A stretch of 64,000 nucleotides of DNA, from contig JBKEBA010000023.1 of NCBI GenBank assembly GCA_047972895.1, positions 1 through 64,000 on the forward strand. The letters are read 5' to 3'. The translations under genes and the position numbers were made by a program. Of the stretch, positions 45,803 to 54,157 are shown in pieces. This stretch comes from Dysgonomonas sp047972895. Lineage in GTDB: Bacteria > Bacteroidota > Bacteroidia > Bacteroidales > Dysgonomonadaceae. Position 1 is the first letter of the stretch. Every line of letters starts with the position of its first letter. The notes beneath the pieces are model-generated. The model did not search any database. It saw nothing but the letters and a program-made list of their open reading frames with translations, and had not been told where the DNA came from.

Positions 45803-47650
45803 TTACTCTTTATTCAGACTTTTACTATTCTGTATAACCGACTCATTTATTTGTTTCACCTTCTCAAAATCCATTTTCTCTACTTGACGATCGTATGTAA
45901 CAAGGCCGTTTATTTCGTGCTCCACATCTGTGGTCTGTGTATAAATAGCAGCGCTTACTCCTCTGTATTTCATCATCTGCTCCACTTCGGTGATGAGCAT
46001 TACATAAGTATCGGAAAGGATCTCCTTATTCACAAGTGTTTGATAAGCATTATTACGAACAGGCCACATATGTCCTCTCACAAATAAGCCTTTACCTCCA
46101 AACTCGCCAATAGATGACGCTCTGTTTTCTTCCGGTTCAGGAGTACTCCGCTCATTGATTTCTCCATAATTATGAAGATCAATGAAATCCCCGCTTTTAG
46201 GATCACCATATGCTCCTTTATATCCCGGCCTAGCTCCCGGAGCAAAATTATGTCCCGAGTTACCATTAACAAGTCGTGACGGATCATATTTTTTTGTCCA
46301 ATCCGTAATATCAGAAACCTCAAAAGCGCCCCAGTTTTCATTAAATGGTACCCATGTTACAATAGACGGAAAGTTCATGTGTTGATCCATAATCTCTTTC
46401 AGCTCTGTTCTGAACTGGGAACGGATAGCTACCGAGTCAACATCATCAGGTTCCCAAATGTTAGGCATATCTTGCCAAACCAGCATTCCTATGCGGTCGC
46501 AATGATAATACCAGCGTTGAGGTTCAGTTTTTATATGCTTACGTATCACATTAAATCCTGTCCTCTTTGCCAAATCTATATCATAGAGGAGAGCCTCTTC
46601 GGTTGGTGCAGTAAATACACCATCAGGCCAATAACCTTGATCTAATAACCCTAACTGTAATACAAATTTCCCATTAAGTAGGGTTCTGGTCACTCCATCT
46701 ACTTTTCCTAACGAGATGGAACGCATACCAAAATAACTCTTTATTTCATCTATGATCTGTCCGTTTTTATCTTTCAGCTGCAATTTAAGATCATATAAGA
46801 AAGGACTATCAGGACTCCATAGTTTAGGATCTTTGATTGTCACATAAAATTTTTCATTGGTCTGTCCATTTATTTTTACGACCTCTTTTCCATTATCTTC
46901 TGCAATCGCGGTTACTTTCAATCCACCTTTGCCCGAGAAAGCAATTACTTCTAGTCGGTTATTTTGAACATCAGGTATAAGTTTTATTTGAGAAATATAT
47001 TCTTTATCCACCGGTTCTATCCATACAGTTTGCCATATACCCGAAGAAAAAGTATAATCTCCGTAAGGTCCATTCTTGCCGGAAGCTGCTTTACCGTCAT
47101 TCGGGTCATAGGCTCCGACAACAAGTGTGTTGCTTCCCGATTTAAGGTAATCGGTAATATCGAAACTAAAACTCGTATATCCGCCTGTATGACTACCGAC
47201 CTTCTTATTATTAAGAAAAATTGTAGCGACACGATCTACAGCACCGAAATGCAATAAGATGCGTTTTCCTTTCCAGTTTTGAGGAATTGTTATCTCACGC
47301 TTGTACCATAAATTTATTTCCTGCTTACGATTAATACCAGAAAGCTCTGCTTCGGGAACAAACGGTACAACTATCTTTTCTGTATTATTTTTAAATACAG
47401 GAGGTGTTTCTGCGGTTAAAGGGCTTACTGCATCCTTTCCACCCATATAGTCCCATACTCCATTAAGGGTCAACCAATCGGCACGTTCCATTTGTGGACG
47501 AGGATATTCAGGCAAAGGTATTTCCGTATTCAATGCCGTCTCAGACCATGGAGTAGGCAAGGTAAATTGCACTTTTTTTTGGGCATTAAGATTGACTGAT
47601 CCAAATAATAAGAAGAAGAAAATCAATAAATGATAAATAACTGTTTTCAT
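45803..47650 (-). CDS. Glycoside hydrolase family 2 enzyme, secreted
   Basis: This 615-residue protein has a signal peptide (FFFLLFGSVNLNAQ), an N-terminal jelly-roll sugar-binding domain (SFDITDYLKSGSNTLVVGAY), an Ig-like middle domain and a GH2 barrel with NVIRKHIKTEPQRWYYHCDR, LVWQDMPN and WVPFNENWG (acid/base Glu). A nucleophile candidate lies in SIGEFGG. It is shorter than LacZ-type enzymes, and specificity (galactosidase, glucuronidase, mannosidase) cannot be read. No SusCD pair is next to it. Confidence 0.9.
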   Translation of the reverse strand: MKTVIYHLLIFFFLLFGSVNLNAQKKVQFTLPTPWSETALNTEIPLPEYPRPQMERADWLTLNGVWDYMGGKDAVSPLTAETPPVFKNNTEKIVVPFVPEAELSGINRKQEINLWYKREITIPQNWKGKRILLHFGAVDRVATIFLNNKKVGSHTGGYTSFSFDITDYLKSGSNTLVVGAYDPNDGKAASGKNGPYGDYTFSSGIWQTVWIEPVDKEYISQIKLIPDVQNNRLEVIAFSGKGGLKVTAIAEDNGKEVVKINGQTNEKFYVTIKDPKLWSPDSPFLYDLKLQLKDKNGQIIDEIKSYFGMRSISLGKVDGVTRTLLNGKFVLQLGLLDQGYWPDGVFTAPTEEALLYDIDLAKRTGFNVIRKHIKTEPQRWYYHCDRIGMLVWQDMPNIWEPDDVDSVAIRSQFRTELKEIMDQHMNFPSIVTWVPFNENWGAFEVSDITDWTKKYDPSRLVNGNSGHNFAPGARPGYKGAYGDPKSGDFIDLHNYGEINERSTPEPEENRASSIGEFGGKGLFVRGHMWPVRNNAYQTLVNKEILSDTYVMLITEVEQMMKYRGVSAAIYTQTTDVEHEINGLVTYDRQVEKMDFEKVKQINESVIQNSKSLNKE

Positions 47651-47703
47651 GTTTTATATAGATTATTTGATAATATATCTCCTGTGTAATGGGCTGAATA
47701 GAA

Positions 47704-47711
47704 CAAAGATA
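47704..47711 (-). promoter_or_regulatory. -7 box of the GH2 gene
   Basis: TATCTTTG on the minus strand matches TAnnTTTG, 53 nt before the GH2 ATG. Confidence 0.5.
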
Positions 47712-47790
47712 AAAATTAATTTAAATTACTCCTTATTTAATAGACGAATGAAATCAACTATTCCTCATTATCAAGTACGTATAAATAAGA

Positions 47791-47824
47791 AAGAGTGCCT
47801 ATATCTTTACAGCCACTCTCTTTC
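47791..47824 (-). terminator. Probable terminator of the secreted unknown gene
   Basis: On the minus strand AGAGTG / CACTCT with a loop of about 15 nt is followed by TTCTTATTTAT, just after the stop at 47846. The stem is short. Confidence 0.5.
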
Positions 47825-47845
47825 ATATATTATAAGATTAATATT

Positions 47846-48373
47846 CTATCTTCCCAAATTTTCTATATTGACGGATTTCATTACAGTTGCCATTTCAGTC
47901 CCCCTATATAAATATGTCCATACAGGATTTTTAGCTACTGGCTTAGCCTTAGCATCTGCTTTATAAAAAGTCTTTTCGCCAATCTCTGCATTATGAGTAA
48001 AAAACTCATCAAACTCTGTTGGAATCTCACCTTTTGTAGAAACAATAAATAATCTTCCATTTAATGTAAAATACCCACGAGGTATTTCTTCATCATTAAA
48101 CATATTACACCAAGAGTTGTCGATAGCTGTAACAACAAATATCAATTCATTCTTATCTTTCGAGAATGTCAATTTCACGGCAGGCCAAAGGAAACCCTTC
48201 TTCTTACGTAGAATCATACTATGTACATCAAATGCGACAAACCCTACGGCAGGGTCATTCAAGTCAAGATATGACAATACTATTTTATCTTTTTCTTTAT
48301 TCGGCGGCAAGCTAAAAACAGGTAGTGTTAGTCCTAAAATGAATAAAACTGTTAAGATTTTTATTTTGATCAT
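47846..48373 (-). CDS. Secreted protein of unknown function
   Basis: The 175-residue protein starts with a signal peptide (ILTVLFILGLTLPVFS) and shows no known family. It is rich in short beta-type segments (IVLSYLDLNDPAVGFVAFDV, GYFTLNGRLFIVST). It is a single-gene unit with its own promoter box (48396) and a probable terminator. It does not appear linked to its neighbours. Confidence 0.72.
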   Translation of the reverse strand: MIKIKILTVLFILGLTLPVFSLPPNKEKDKIVLSYLDLNDPAVGFVAFDVHSMILRKKKGFLWPAVKLTFSKDKNELIFVVTAIDNSWCNMFNDEEIPRGYFTLNGRLFIVSTKGEIPTEFDEFFTHNAEIGEKTFYKADAKAKPVAKNPVWTYLYRGTEMATVMKSVNIENLGR

Positions 48374-48395
48374 AGTGTTTCAGATATTGAAGTTG

Positions 48396-48403
48396 CAAAT
48401 GTA
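48396..48403 (-). promoter_or_regulatory. -7 box of the secreted unknown gene
   Basis: TACATTTG on the minus strand matches TAnnTTTG, 22 nt before the ATG at 48373. A TTTG lies 23 nt further upstream (48427-48430). Confidence 0.55.
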
Positions 48404-48481
48404 TAAATTTTAGTTCTATTTGCAGGCAAAAAGTAATTACTATAAATAGTTAATCTTCTTCATTTCTTCAAACTTATAATT

Positions 48482-48489
48482 TACTTTTG
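48482..48489 (+). promoter_or_regulatory. -7 box of the Lys-rich protein/apbE unit
   Basis: TACTTTTG matches TAnnTTTG and ends 26 nt before the ATG at 48516. Confidence 0.5.
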
Positions 48490-48515
48490 TATAATAGATT
48501 AAACTCATTATAAAT

Positions 48516-48917
48516 ATGAAATATATTATACAAAATATAAAGAAATCCGTGTTATTCCTGTTTGGTATTGTACTGATTGTTTGGGGATATAAAGTGAATG
48601 CTTCGAATAATGAGGAGAAATTACAGAATGAAAAAGATAAGGCTACACAGGAAACCGAAAAACAACCTGATATTACATCAGTGCAAGATACTGTAAAAAA
48701 TACAGATACGACGAAGACTGATTCTAAACCAATAGTTTCAGACACGGACAAAAAGAAAAAACAAACTACTCCTACAAAATCAAAAACTGACTCTGCCGTG
48801 GTAGTGAAAAAACAAACAGAGAAGAAACCAAAAACAGAACCAGTAAAAAAAGTAGAGGAAAGCAAAGAGACCGTTATAGAAACAGCGACGCCGGAAGAGG
48901 CTTCGGGAACCGAATAA
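48516..48917 (+). CDS. Small membrane-anchored Lys/Thr/Glu-rich protein
   Basis: This 133-residue protein has one N-terminal membrane segment (SVLFLFGIVLIVWGYKV) and then a low-complexity chain rich in Lys, Thr, Glu, Asp and Ser (for example TDKKKKQTTPTKSKTD). It looks like the anchor and stalk of a TonB-like protein without a folded end. No FMN-attachment motif of the SGAT type is seen. The ApbE gene begins 9 nt later, so the two are co-expressed and probably face the periplasm together. Function unknown. Confidence 0.75.
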   Translation: MKYIIQNIKKSVLFLFGIVLIVWGYKVNASNNEEKLQNEKDKATQETEKQPDITSVQDTVKNTDTTKTDSKPIVSDTDKKKKQTTPTKSKTDSAVVVKKQTEKKPKTEPVKKVEESKETVIETATPEEASGTE

Positions 48918-48926
48918 GAGGGTGTA

Positions 48927-49838
48927 ATGAACTTACTTTATAAAGCGCAAACCCGTTATTTATTCCATGCTCATATAAAGATTAAATTATCTGTTTTTTA
49001 TGAGGATTCTATTTTTGATGAGCTATTCGCTGTATTGGAGGATGTAGATAAGATGTACAATTCTTATCAACCAGATTCATATATAGATCAGATAAACAAA
49101 TCTGCAGGAAGCTTTGTAGAAGTAAATGGCGAGACCATAAATATATTAAAGAAAGTAATAAAGATCTCCGAACTTGTTGATGGGAAATACGACATTACTA
49201 TAATGCCACTGATACGTTTATGGGGATTCTACAAAGAGCAACAATATAATATACCTTCCTCCCAGGAAATAAATGAGATAAAGCATCATATCAATTATAA
49301 AAACATAGAGATAGATGGACGCAGAGTACGCATAGGAAAGGGACAGGAAATTATCACAGGTTCATTCATCAAAGCTTATGCCGTAGATAAGTTAGCAGAC
49401 AAGATGAAAGAGATGAGAATAAACGATGCCATAATCAACGCAGGAGGAAGCACTATAAAAGCTATCAATAATACAGCTCATCCATCATGGGAAATAGTCG
49501 TACGAGAACCTGATAATGAAAATCTACTTTTCCACCTGAATATAAGCGATCAATGTTACTCTACATCCTCGCAGGCTAAAACTTTCGTTAAAATCGATGG
49601 AAAGCGATACGGGCATATACTCGACCCACAGACAGGGTATCCTTCCAGCAACAAACAAATAGGAATAATAAGCTATGATTGCCTTATAGGAGATATATTA
49701 TCTACAGCCTTGTTTAATGAAACAGTGGATAGTTTTATCGAAAAAATGGAATTAATTTCGAAACAATACAATGTGGAAGGTTTTCTTATAGATGAAAACA
49801 ATAATATTGCATCTACAAACGGATTCAGTCATACTTAA
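48927..49838 (+). CDS. apbE: FAD:protein FMN transferase (ApbE family)
   Basis: ApbE attaches FMN to a Thr/Ser of target proteins such as RnfG, RnfD and NqrB/C, working in the periplasm with Mg and FAD. The 303-residue protein has the family motifs VDKMYNSYQPDSYIDQINKS, YDITIMPLIRLWGF, ITGSFIKAYAVDKLA, AIINAGGSTIKA, YGHILDPQTGYPS and GDILSTALF. A clear signal peptide is missing: it begins MNLLYKAQTRYLFHAH, so membrane anchoring may be provided by its partner. It lies 153 nt upstream of rnfC. Confidence 0.93.
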   Translation: MNLLYKAQTRYLFHAHIKIKLSVFYEDSIFDELFAVLEDVDKMYNSYQPDSYIDQINKSAGSFVEVNGETINILKKVIKISELVDGKYDITIMPLIRLWGFYKEQQYNIPSSQEINEIKHHINYKNIEIDGRRVRIGKGQEIITGSFIKAYAVDKLADKMKEMRINDAIINAGGSTIKAINNTAHPSWEIVVREPDNENLLFHLNISDQCYSTSSQAKTFVKIDGKRYGHILDPQTGYPSSNKQIGIISYDCLIGDILSTALFNETVDSFIEKMELISKQYNVEGFLIDENNNIASTNGFSHT

Positions 49839-49991
49839 TTCTTTTTAGTAACCAGACTGCCCAATACTTTTCTTTAATGATTTATTCTCCTTTTTTAACA
49901 ATTAAACAAAATCTTTTCCTAATTTGAGTTTGTTATTTTTAGTAGCTTTACTTTGTGTAAGGCAATCGTAATAAAAAGGATTCAAGACTCA

Positions 49992-51287
49992 ATGAGTATG
50001 ATGCATATATTCTCCATGAAGGGGAAAACAAAAGGGACAAAAATACAACATATTTGTGATGCCCCTCTTTTATATATCCCCCTTCAAAACTATTCCAATT
50101 GTATATTTGAGCCACAGGTAAAAGTCGGTGAAGCAGTAAAGAAGTATCAGCTAATAGGCAAAACTATATATGGATTCTACACTTGTATTCACTCCCCTAT
50201 TTCGGGAGTTGTACAGGATATAAGAGAATCTCTACAATCGGATGGTAGCCTTCTACCTACAATTATCATCAAAAATGATTTTCAGGAAACGGAAGCAGAG
50301 TTATTTCCATCAAAAGATTATTTGCAATATACTTCGGATGAACTTCTGAATATTATCGAAAATTCAGGAATAGTAGGTGAAGGTGGTGCTCAGTTTCCTA
50401 CAGCCAGTAAATACAAACCCGATGGTAAAAAAATCAATACATTCATTGTTAATGGTACTGAATGTGAACCATACCTCACAGCAGATTATGCCCTCATGGC
50501 AGAACGTACCGAAGAGCTTTTCAAAGGGATTAGCATAGTCAACAAGATTCTCGAAGCCGAAGATATTGCCATATCTATAGAGGAACAGAACAAAGAGCTA
50601 CAAGATATTTTCGCACCCCTGCTCAAAAAGAGTGAATATAGCAAATTCAGAGTAGCTGTTCTCTCTAACAACTATCCACAAGGTAGTGAACTACAACTCA
50701 TCAAGTCCATTACAGGCATAGAGTTACCACGCAACAGACGCCCCCGTGAAGCCGGAGTTATAGTTAGTAATGTGGGGACTATCCATGCAATATATCAAGC
50801 AGTCGTAAATAATAAACCTGTTATCAGCCGCATAATAACCGTTTCGGGAGAAAAAGCAGTCAACTACGGCAATTTTGAGATCAAGATAGGAACACCTGTC
50901 GGGCATGTAATAAATACGCTGGGGCTTCCTATAAGCAATAATACACTTATTATCGGCGGACCCATGATGGGTAAGCAAGTAACCGATTGGAATATTTCTG
51001 TCACTAAAGGTACTGCCGGTATTCTGTTATTAGAAAAAGAAAATGTAAAGAGAAATAACTGTATCTCTTGCGGATATTGCGTCGAAGCCTGTCCGATGAA
51101 ACTAATGCCGATGAAGTTTGAGGAATATTACCGCAAAGGTAAGTATCTGAGCCTCGAAAGATTTAGCATAAGCAGTTGTATAGAGTGTGCTGCATGTGAA
51201 TATATCTGTCCAAGTAATGTACCACTTATCGAAAGTATAAAAGAAGGAAAGAACAAATTAAAACAGCTGACTGATGCAATCAAATAA
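49992..51287 (+). CDS. rnfC: Electron transport complex subunit RnfC
   Basis: RnfC is the NADH- and FMN-binding subunit of the ion-pumping ferredoxin:NAD oxidoreductase. I chose ATG 49992 over the TTG at 49953, which lies in the promoter-like stretch; ATG 49998 is also possible. The 431-residue protein has GEGGAQFPTASKYK (nucleotide/FMN loop), NGTECEPYLTADYALM and two 4Fe-4S motifs: CISCGYCVEACP and CIECAACEYICP. The N-terminus differs from the usual RnfC start. rnfD overlaps its end by 14 nt, but rnfB, rnfG, rnfE and rnfA are absent from the window. Confidence 0.92.
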   Translation: MSMMHIFSMKGKTKGTKIQHICDAPLLYIPLQNYSNCIFEPQVKVGEAVKKYQLIGKTIYGFYTCIHSPISGVVQDIRESLQSDGSLLPTIIIKNDFQETEAELFPSKDYLQYTSDELLNIIENSGIVGEGGAQFPTASKYKPDGKKINTFIVNGTECEPYLTADYALMAERTEELFKGISIVNKILEAEDIAISIEEQNKELQDIFAPLLKKSEYSKFRVAVLSNNYPQGSELQLIKSITGIELPRNRRPREAGVIVSNVGTIHAIYQAVVNNKPVISRIITVSGEKAVNYGNFEIKIGTPVGHVINTLGLPISNNTLIIGGPMMGKQVTDWNISVTKGTAGILLLEKENVKRNNCISCGYCVEACPMKLMPMKFEEYYRKGKYLSLERFSISSCIECAACEYICPSNVPLIESIKEGKNKLKQLTDAIK

Positions 51288-52347
51288 AACCATATACCCG
51301 CCTTTTGTACGAAAAGATGATACGACAAGCAAAGTAATGACCGATGTAATCATCGCATTACTACCTTGTATGCTCATCTCTTATTTCGCCTTCGGGTATA
51401 TACCTCTTGTTGTTATTTTCGTAGCAGTCGGAAGTGCTTTACTCTCCGAATTTATCTTTTCAGCTATATTCTTTAAGAATACAGAATCTATCTCCGACGG
51501 GTCAGCTATCATTACAGGCATTCTTTTATCATTCACCATTGCTCCATTTACTCCGTTATATGTTGTCGCCTTCGGCGGGGCTATGGCCGTACTTTTTGGT
51601 AAATTGCTATGGGGCGGCTTAGGACGAAATATGTTCAACCCTGCGCTCGTAGGGCGCGAATTTATGACGATATTCTTTCCTGCCGTTATGGCTTCTCGCA
51701 CTATCTGGTATGATAAAACAGCCGTCAATCTGAATGAGATAAATATATTCGGAGATAAGTTCTTCGACCAGCTGTTCTTCAAAGCATCAGGAGCAATAGG
51801 CGAATACTCTATATTCTTCCTCGCTTTAGGAGGGTTATATTTGCTCCTCCGCCATAGGATTTCGTGGCATATTCCTTTTGCCTTACTCGTTTCATTCTCT
51901 ATACTATTACTTACTGTTTCAGGGCTGACCGAGTATAATATTCAATTCTCGTTAGGAGGTCTACTGCTGGGAGCTATCTTTATGGCAACCGATATGCCCA
52001 CAAGTGCATCCACCAATTATGGTAAATTGTATTACGGAGCCATGATAGGAATAGTCGCTATACTCTGCATCCTGAATGATATAAAATATGAGTATATGTC
52101 ATATTCCATACTCCTACTGAATGCCTTTACTCAGCCCATCAATTGGGTGTTCAGACCTAAAGTATGGGGACAGAAAGCAGATTTACAGACACGCCTGTGG
52201 CAAGTATTATCCGTTACCGGAGGAATACTATTAGCAACCTTTGCCATCATATATCTGCACCATATGGGAGCAATAATGTATCTGGTCTTCGTTTTCATTG
52301 CTTATTGTATACTACGATTCATTCTCAAAGAAATGAGAAGCAGATAA
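51274..52347 (+). CDS. rnfD: Electron transport complex subunit RnfD
   Basis: RnfD is a membrane subunit with covalently bound FMN in the Rnf ion pump. The 357-residue protein has about ten membrane segments and the family motif GLGRNMFNPALVGREFMTIF. The loop FMATDMPTSASTNYGKLYYG contains a plausible FMN-attachment Thr247 (sequence S244-A-S-T247), which would be a target for the nearby ApbE. This assignment is inference by analogy with Vibrio RnfD. It overlaps rnfC by 14 nt. The gene is followed by noncoding DNA instead of rnfG. Confidence 0.92.
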   Translation: MQSNKTIYPPFVRKDDTTSKVMTDVIIALLPCMLISYFAFGYIPLVVIFVAVGSALLSEFIFSAIFFKNTESISDGSAIITGILLSFTIAPFTPLYVVAFGGAMAVLFGKLLWGGLGRNMFNPALVGREFMTIFFPAVMASRTIWYDKTAVNLNEINIFGDKFFDQLFFKASGAIGEYSIFFLALGGLYLLLRHRISWHIPFALLVSFSILLLTVSGLTEYNIQFSLGGLLLGAIFMATDMPTSASTNYGKLYYGAMIGIVAILCILNDIKYEYMSYSILLLNAFTQPINWVFRPKVWGQKADLQTRLWQVLSVTGGILLATFAIIYLHHMGAIMYLVFVFIAYCILRFILKEMRSR

Positions 52348-52428
52348 ACCTTAAATAGCTTATCATTGAAGGTTAATTACAAGTCATTAGCATGCTTCGC
52401 AGAAAAAGGTGACAAAAGTTACAAAGTT

Positions 52429-52436
52429 TATCTTTG
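52429..52436 (+). promoter_or_regulatory. -7 box, noncoding gap, first copy
   Basis: TATCTTTG matches TAnnTTTG but has no downstream protein gene on this strand before the terminator. Confidence 0.45.
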
Positions 52437-52478
52437 TTAAATAACTTTTATTGGCTTTTAATTAACTAAACACCTGTT

Positions 52479-52486
52479 TATCTTTG
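52479..52486 (+). promoter_or_regulatory. -7 box, noncoding gap, second copy
   Basis: A second TATCTTTG, 50 nt after the first. It would start an RNA near 52493. Confidence 0.5.
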
Positions 52487-52492
52487 CAATAC

Positions 52493-52749
52493 AAAAGACA
52501 TATAATCTGAAGTAATTTAAAATCGGAAACAAGCTTTAGAAGTAAAACAGTCAATTTTCATTCTTAATAATACAATTCCCGAATATCAGGACAAAATAAA
52601 AAAACATGGAAATAAGATGCCTCATCCTAGTTCCATGCCAGTCACTAAACTTACTGATAAATCAAATCAGTATTTATAGCTAAACACTATTTATTATACT
52701 TACTTATGAATGTGAAGTCTGCGATGTGTTATCGCAGACTTTATTTTTT
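52493..52749 (+). ncRNA. Candidate small RNA of about 255 nt
   Basis: Between a consensus promoter box and a strong terminator lies a transcript with local folding. Hairpin 1 (52605-52637) is CATGGAA / TTCCATG with a 4x4 internal loop and an inner GATG-CCT-CATC stem. Hairpin 2 (52652-52672) is TACTGAT / ATCAGTA. Hairpin 3 is the terminator. It does not resemble tmRNA, RNase P RNA or a known riboswitch that I can recognise. An alternative is a long 3' leader of the rnfCD message. A 25-codon frame at 52606-52683 is an unproven possible small protein. Confidence 0.4.
52715..52749 (+). terminator. Strong terminator between the Rnf region and the nuo operon
   Basis: The 11-bp perfect stem AAGTCTGCGAT / ATCGCAGACTT with a 5-nt loop is followed by TATTTTTTA. 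The T run is on the plus strand only, so it ends rightward transcription. Confidence 0.9.
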
Positions 52750-54139
52750 ACAGTTCCAATCCCATAATAATAGATGGGAATATACCTAGAAGAATATTCA
52801 AAGAGATGGCAATAACCGCTACAGCTTTATATTCGAACGGTACCTTCAGAGGCTCTTCAACCTCGCTTTCTTTAGTGATCATGATGTTACCTACTCCAAG
52901 ATAATAGAATACTGCTACAATAGAGTTTATTACACCAAATATAACCAGGATCAAATGCCCTGCTTGTAACATTTGCCCAAACACAAAGAATTTAGCGAAG
53001 AATCCTGCAAATATAGGAATACCACTTAACGACAGTAATGCACAGATAAGAATTGCAGTCATCACAGGTTGTCTTTTTACCAACCCGAAGAAGTTAGACA
53101 TATCTTCGTTATCCTTTCCTCTACACACACCCATAATAACTGCAAAAGCAGCTATACCCGCAAGGCTGTATGCAGCAGCATAATACAACACCGCATTAGC
53201 AGAAGTGCCTATAGCAAGGAATGTCATCATCATGAATCCGGCATGTGAGATACCAGAATATGCCATCATTCGCTTTATATTATTTTGCCTCAACGCAGTT
53301 ACATTACCTATTGATAAAGTAAGGATAGATAGTATGATTAATACTATTTCGTATGCCGGAGTTATTCCCACTGCAAGAATAGAAAGTATCTTAAACAAGG
53401 CCCCAATAGCCGCAACTTTCACCAAAGTACTCATTATAGCTGTAACCAACGTGGGAGATCCTTCATAGACATCCGGAGCCCAAAAATGGAATGGTACGAT
53501 AGAAGCCTTAAACATCATACCCACCGTAATCATTACAAAACCTATATTGAACCATATCGGTAAATTTGCAGATTGCCCCATCAGAGAGGCTGTTACAGTA
53601 GCAGTATCGAACGAACCTGTAGCACCATATATCAAAGCTGTACCGAACAAAATAAAACTGGAGGCAAAAGCTCCCATTATAAAGTATTTCATTCCGGCCT
53701 CATTACTTCTCAAATTCTTCGGCTCGCACGAAGCCAGTGCATAAGCTGCTATAGATAAAACCTCAAGCCCGATAAAGAACATTGCGAAATTACCAAAAGA
53801 TACCATTGCCACAGCTCCAGCCAACATAAAGACCTTGAGTGAAACATAATCGGCTATTTTTACAAACTTCTCCTGATAAAACTTCGGACTCATCGCTATG
53901 ATGAGAATCGCAAGTATGATAAACAGCATAGAAAACCCTTGCGAAAACCCGGTAGTTACTACCATATTGTATTTGTCTGCGGCCATAAAAGGCTCTCCCA
54001 AATAAAATTCGGTAAAGGTCATACCAAGAATGGCTATCAACCCGACTAAGGTGACAGGCACAAGGATTTTTCTTAAATTGAATATCTCTAACAAAAGGCA
54101 GATTATTCCTAATCCTGAGATGGTTATCAATGTACTCAT
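52748..54139 (-). CDS. nuoN: NADH-quinone oxidoreductase subunit N
   Basis: NuoN is one of the three antiporter-like proton-pumping subunits of complex I. The 463-residue protein has about 14 membrane segments, with MFIGLEVLSIAAYALASCEP (with the key Glu of helix 5), KASIVPFHFWAPDVYEGSPT and SLSGIPIFAGFFAKFFVF. It is the last gene of the nuo operon and lies 18 nt after nuoM. No leftward terminator with a T run is seen directly after it. Confidence 0.96.
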   Translation of the reverse strand: MSTLITISGLGIICLLLEIFNLRKILVPVTLVGLIAILGMTFTEFYLGEPFMAADKYNMVVTTGFSQGFSMLFIILAILIIAMSPKFYQEKFVKIADYVSLKVFMLAGAVAMVSFGNFAMFFIGLEVLSIAAYALASCEPKNLRSNEAGMKYFIMGAFASSFILFGTALIYGATGSFDTATVTASLMGQSANLPIWFNIGFVMITVGMMFKASIVPFHFWAPDVYEGSPTLVTAIMSTLVKVAAIGALFKILSILAVGITPAYEIVLIILSILTLSIGNVTALRQNNIKRMMAYSGISHAGFMMMTFLAIGTSANAVLYYAAAYSLAGIAAFAVIMGVCRGKDNEDMSNFFGLVKRQPVMTAILICALLSLSGIPIFAGFFAKFFVFGQMLQAGHLILVIFGVINSIVAVFYYLGVGNIMITKESEVEEPLKVPFEYKAVAVIAISLNILLGIFPSIIMGLEL

Positions 54140-54157
54140 TATATATCTGACTAATTT

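Larger units (their letters stand above)
52348..52747. other. 400-nt gap between rnfD and nuoN
   Basis: There is no protein gene of normal size. It contains two plus-strand promoter boxes (52429, 52479), a folded segment (52605-52637), a second hairpin (52652-52672), a 25-codon frame (52606-52683) and a strong terminator (52715). See the candidate RNA entry. Confidence 0.7.

Noticed and set aside
49953..49991. TTG start for rnfC
   Set aside because: The stretch looks like a promoter (TTACTTTG) and the residues do not match RnfC; ATG 49992 is better.
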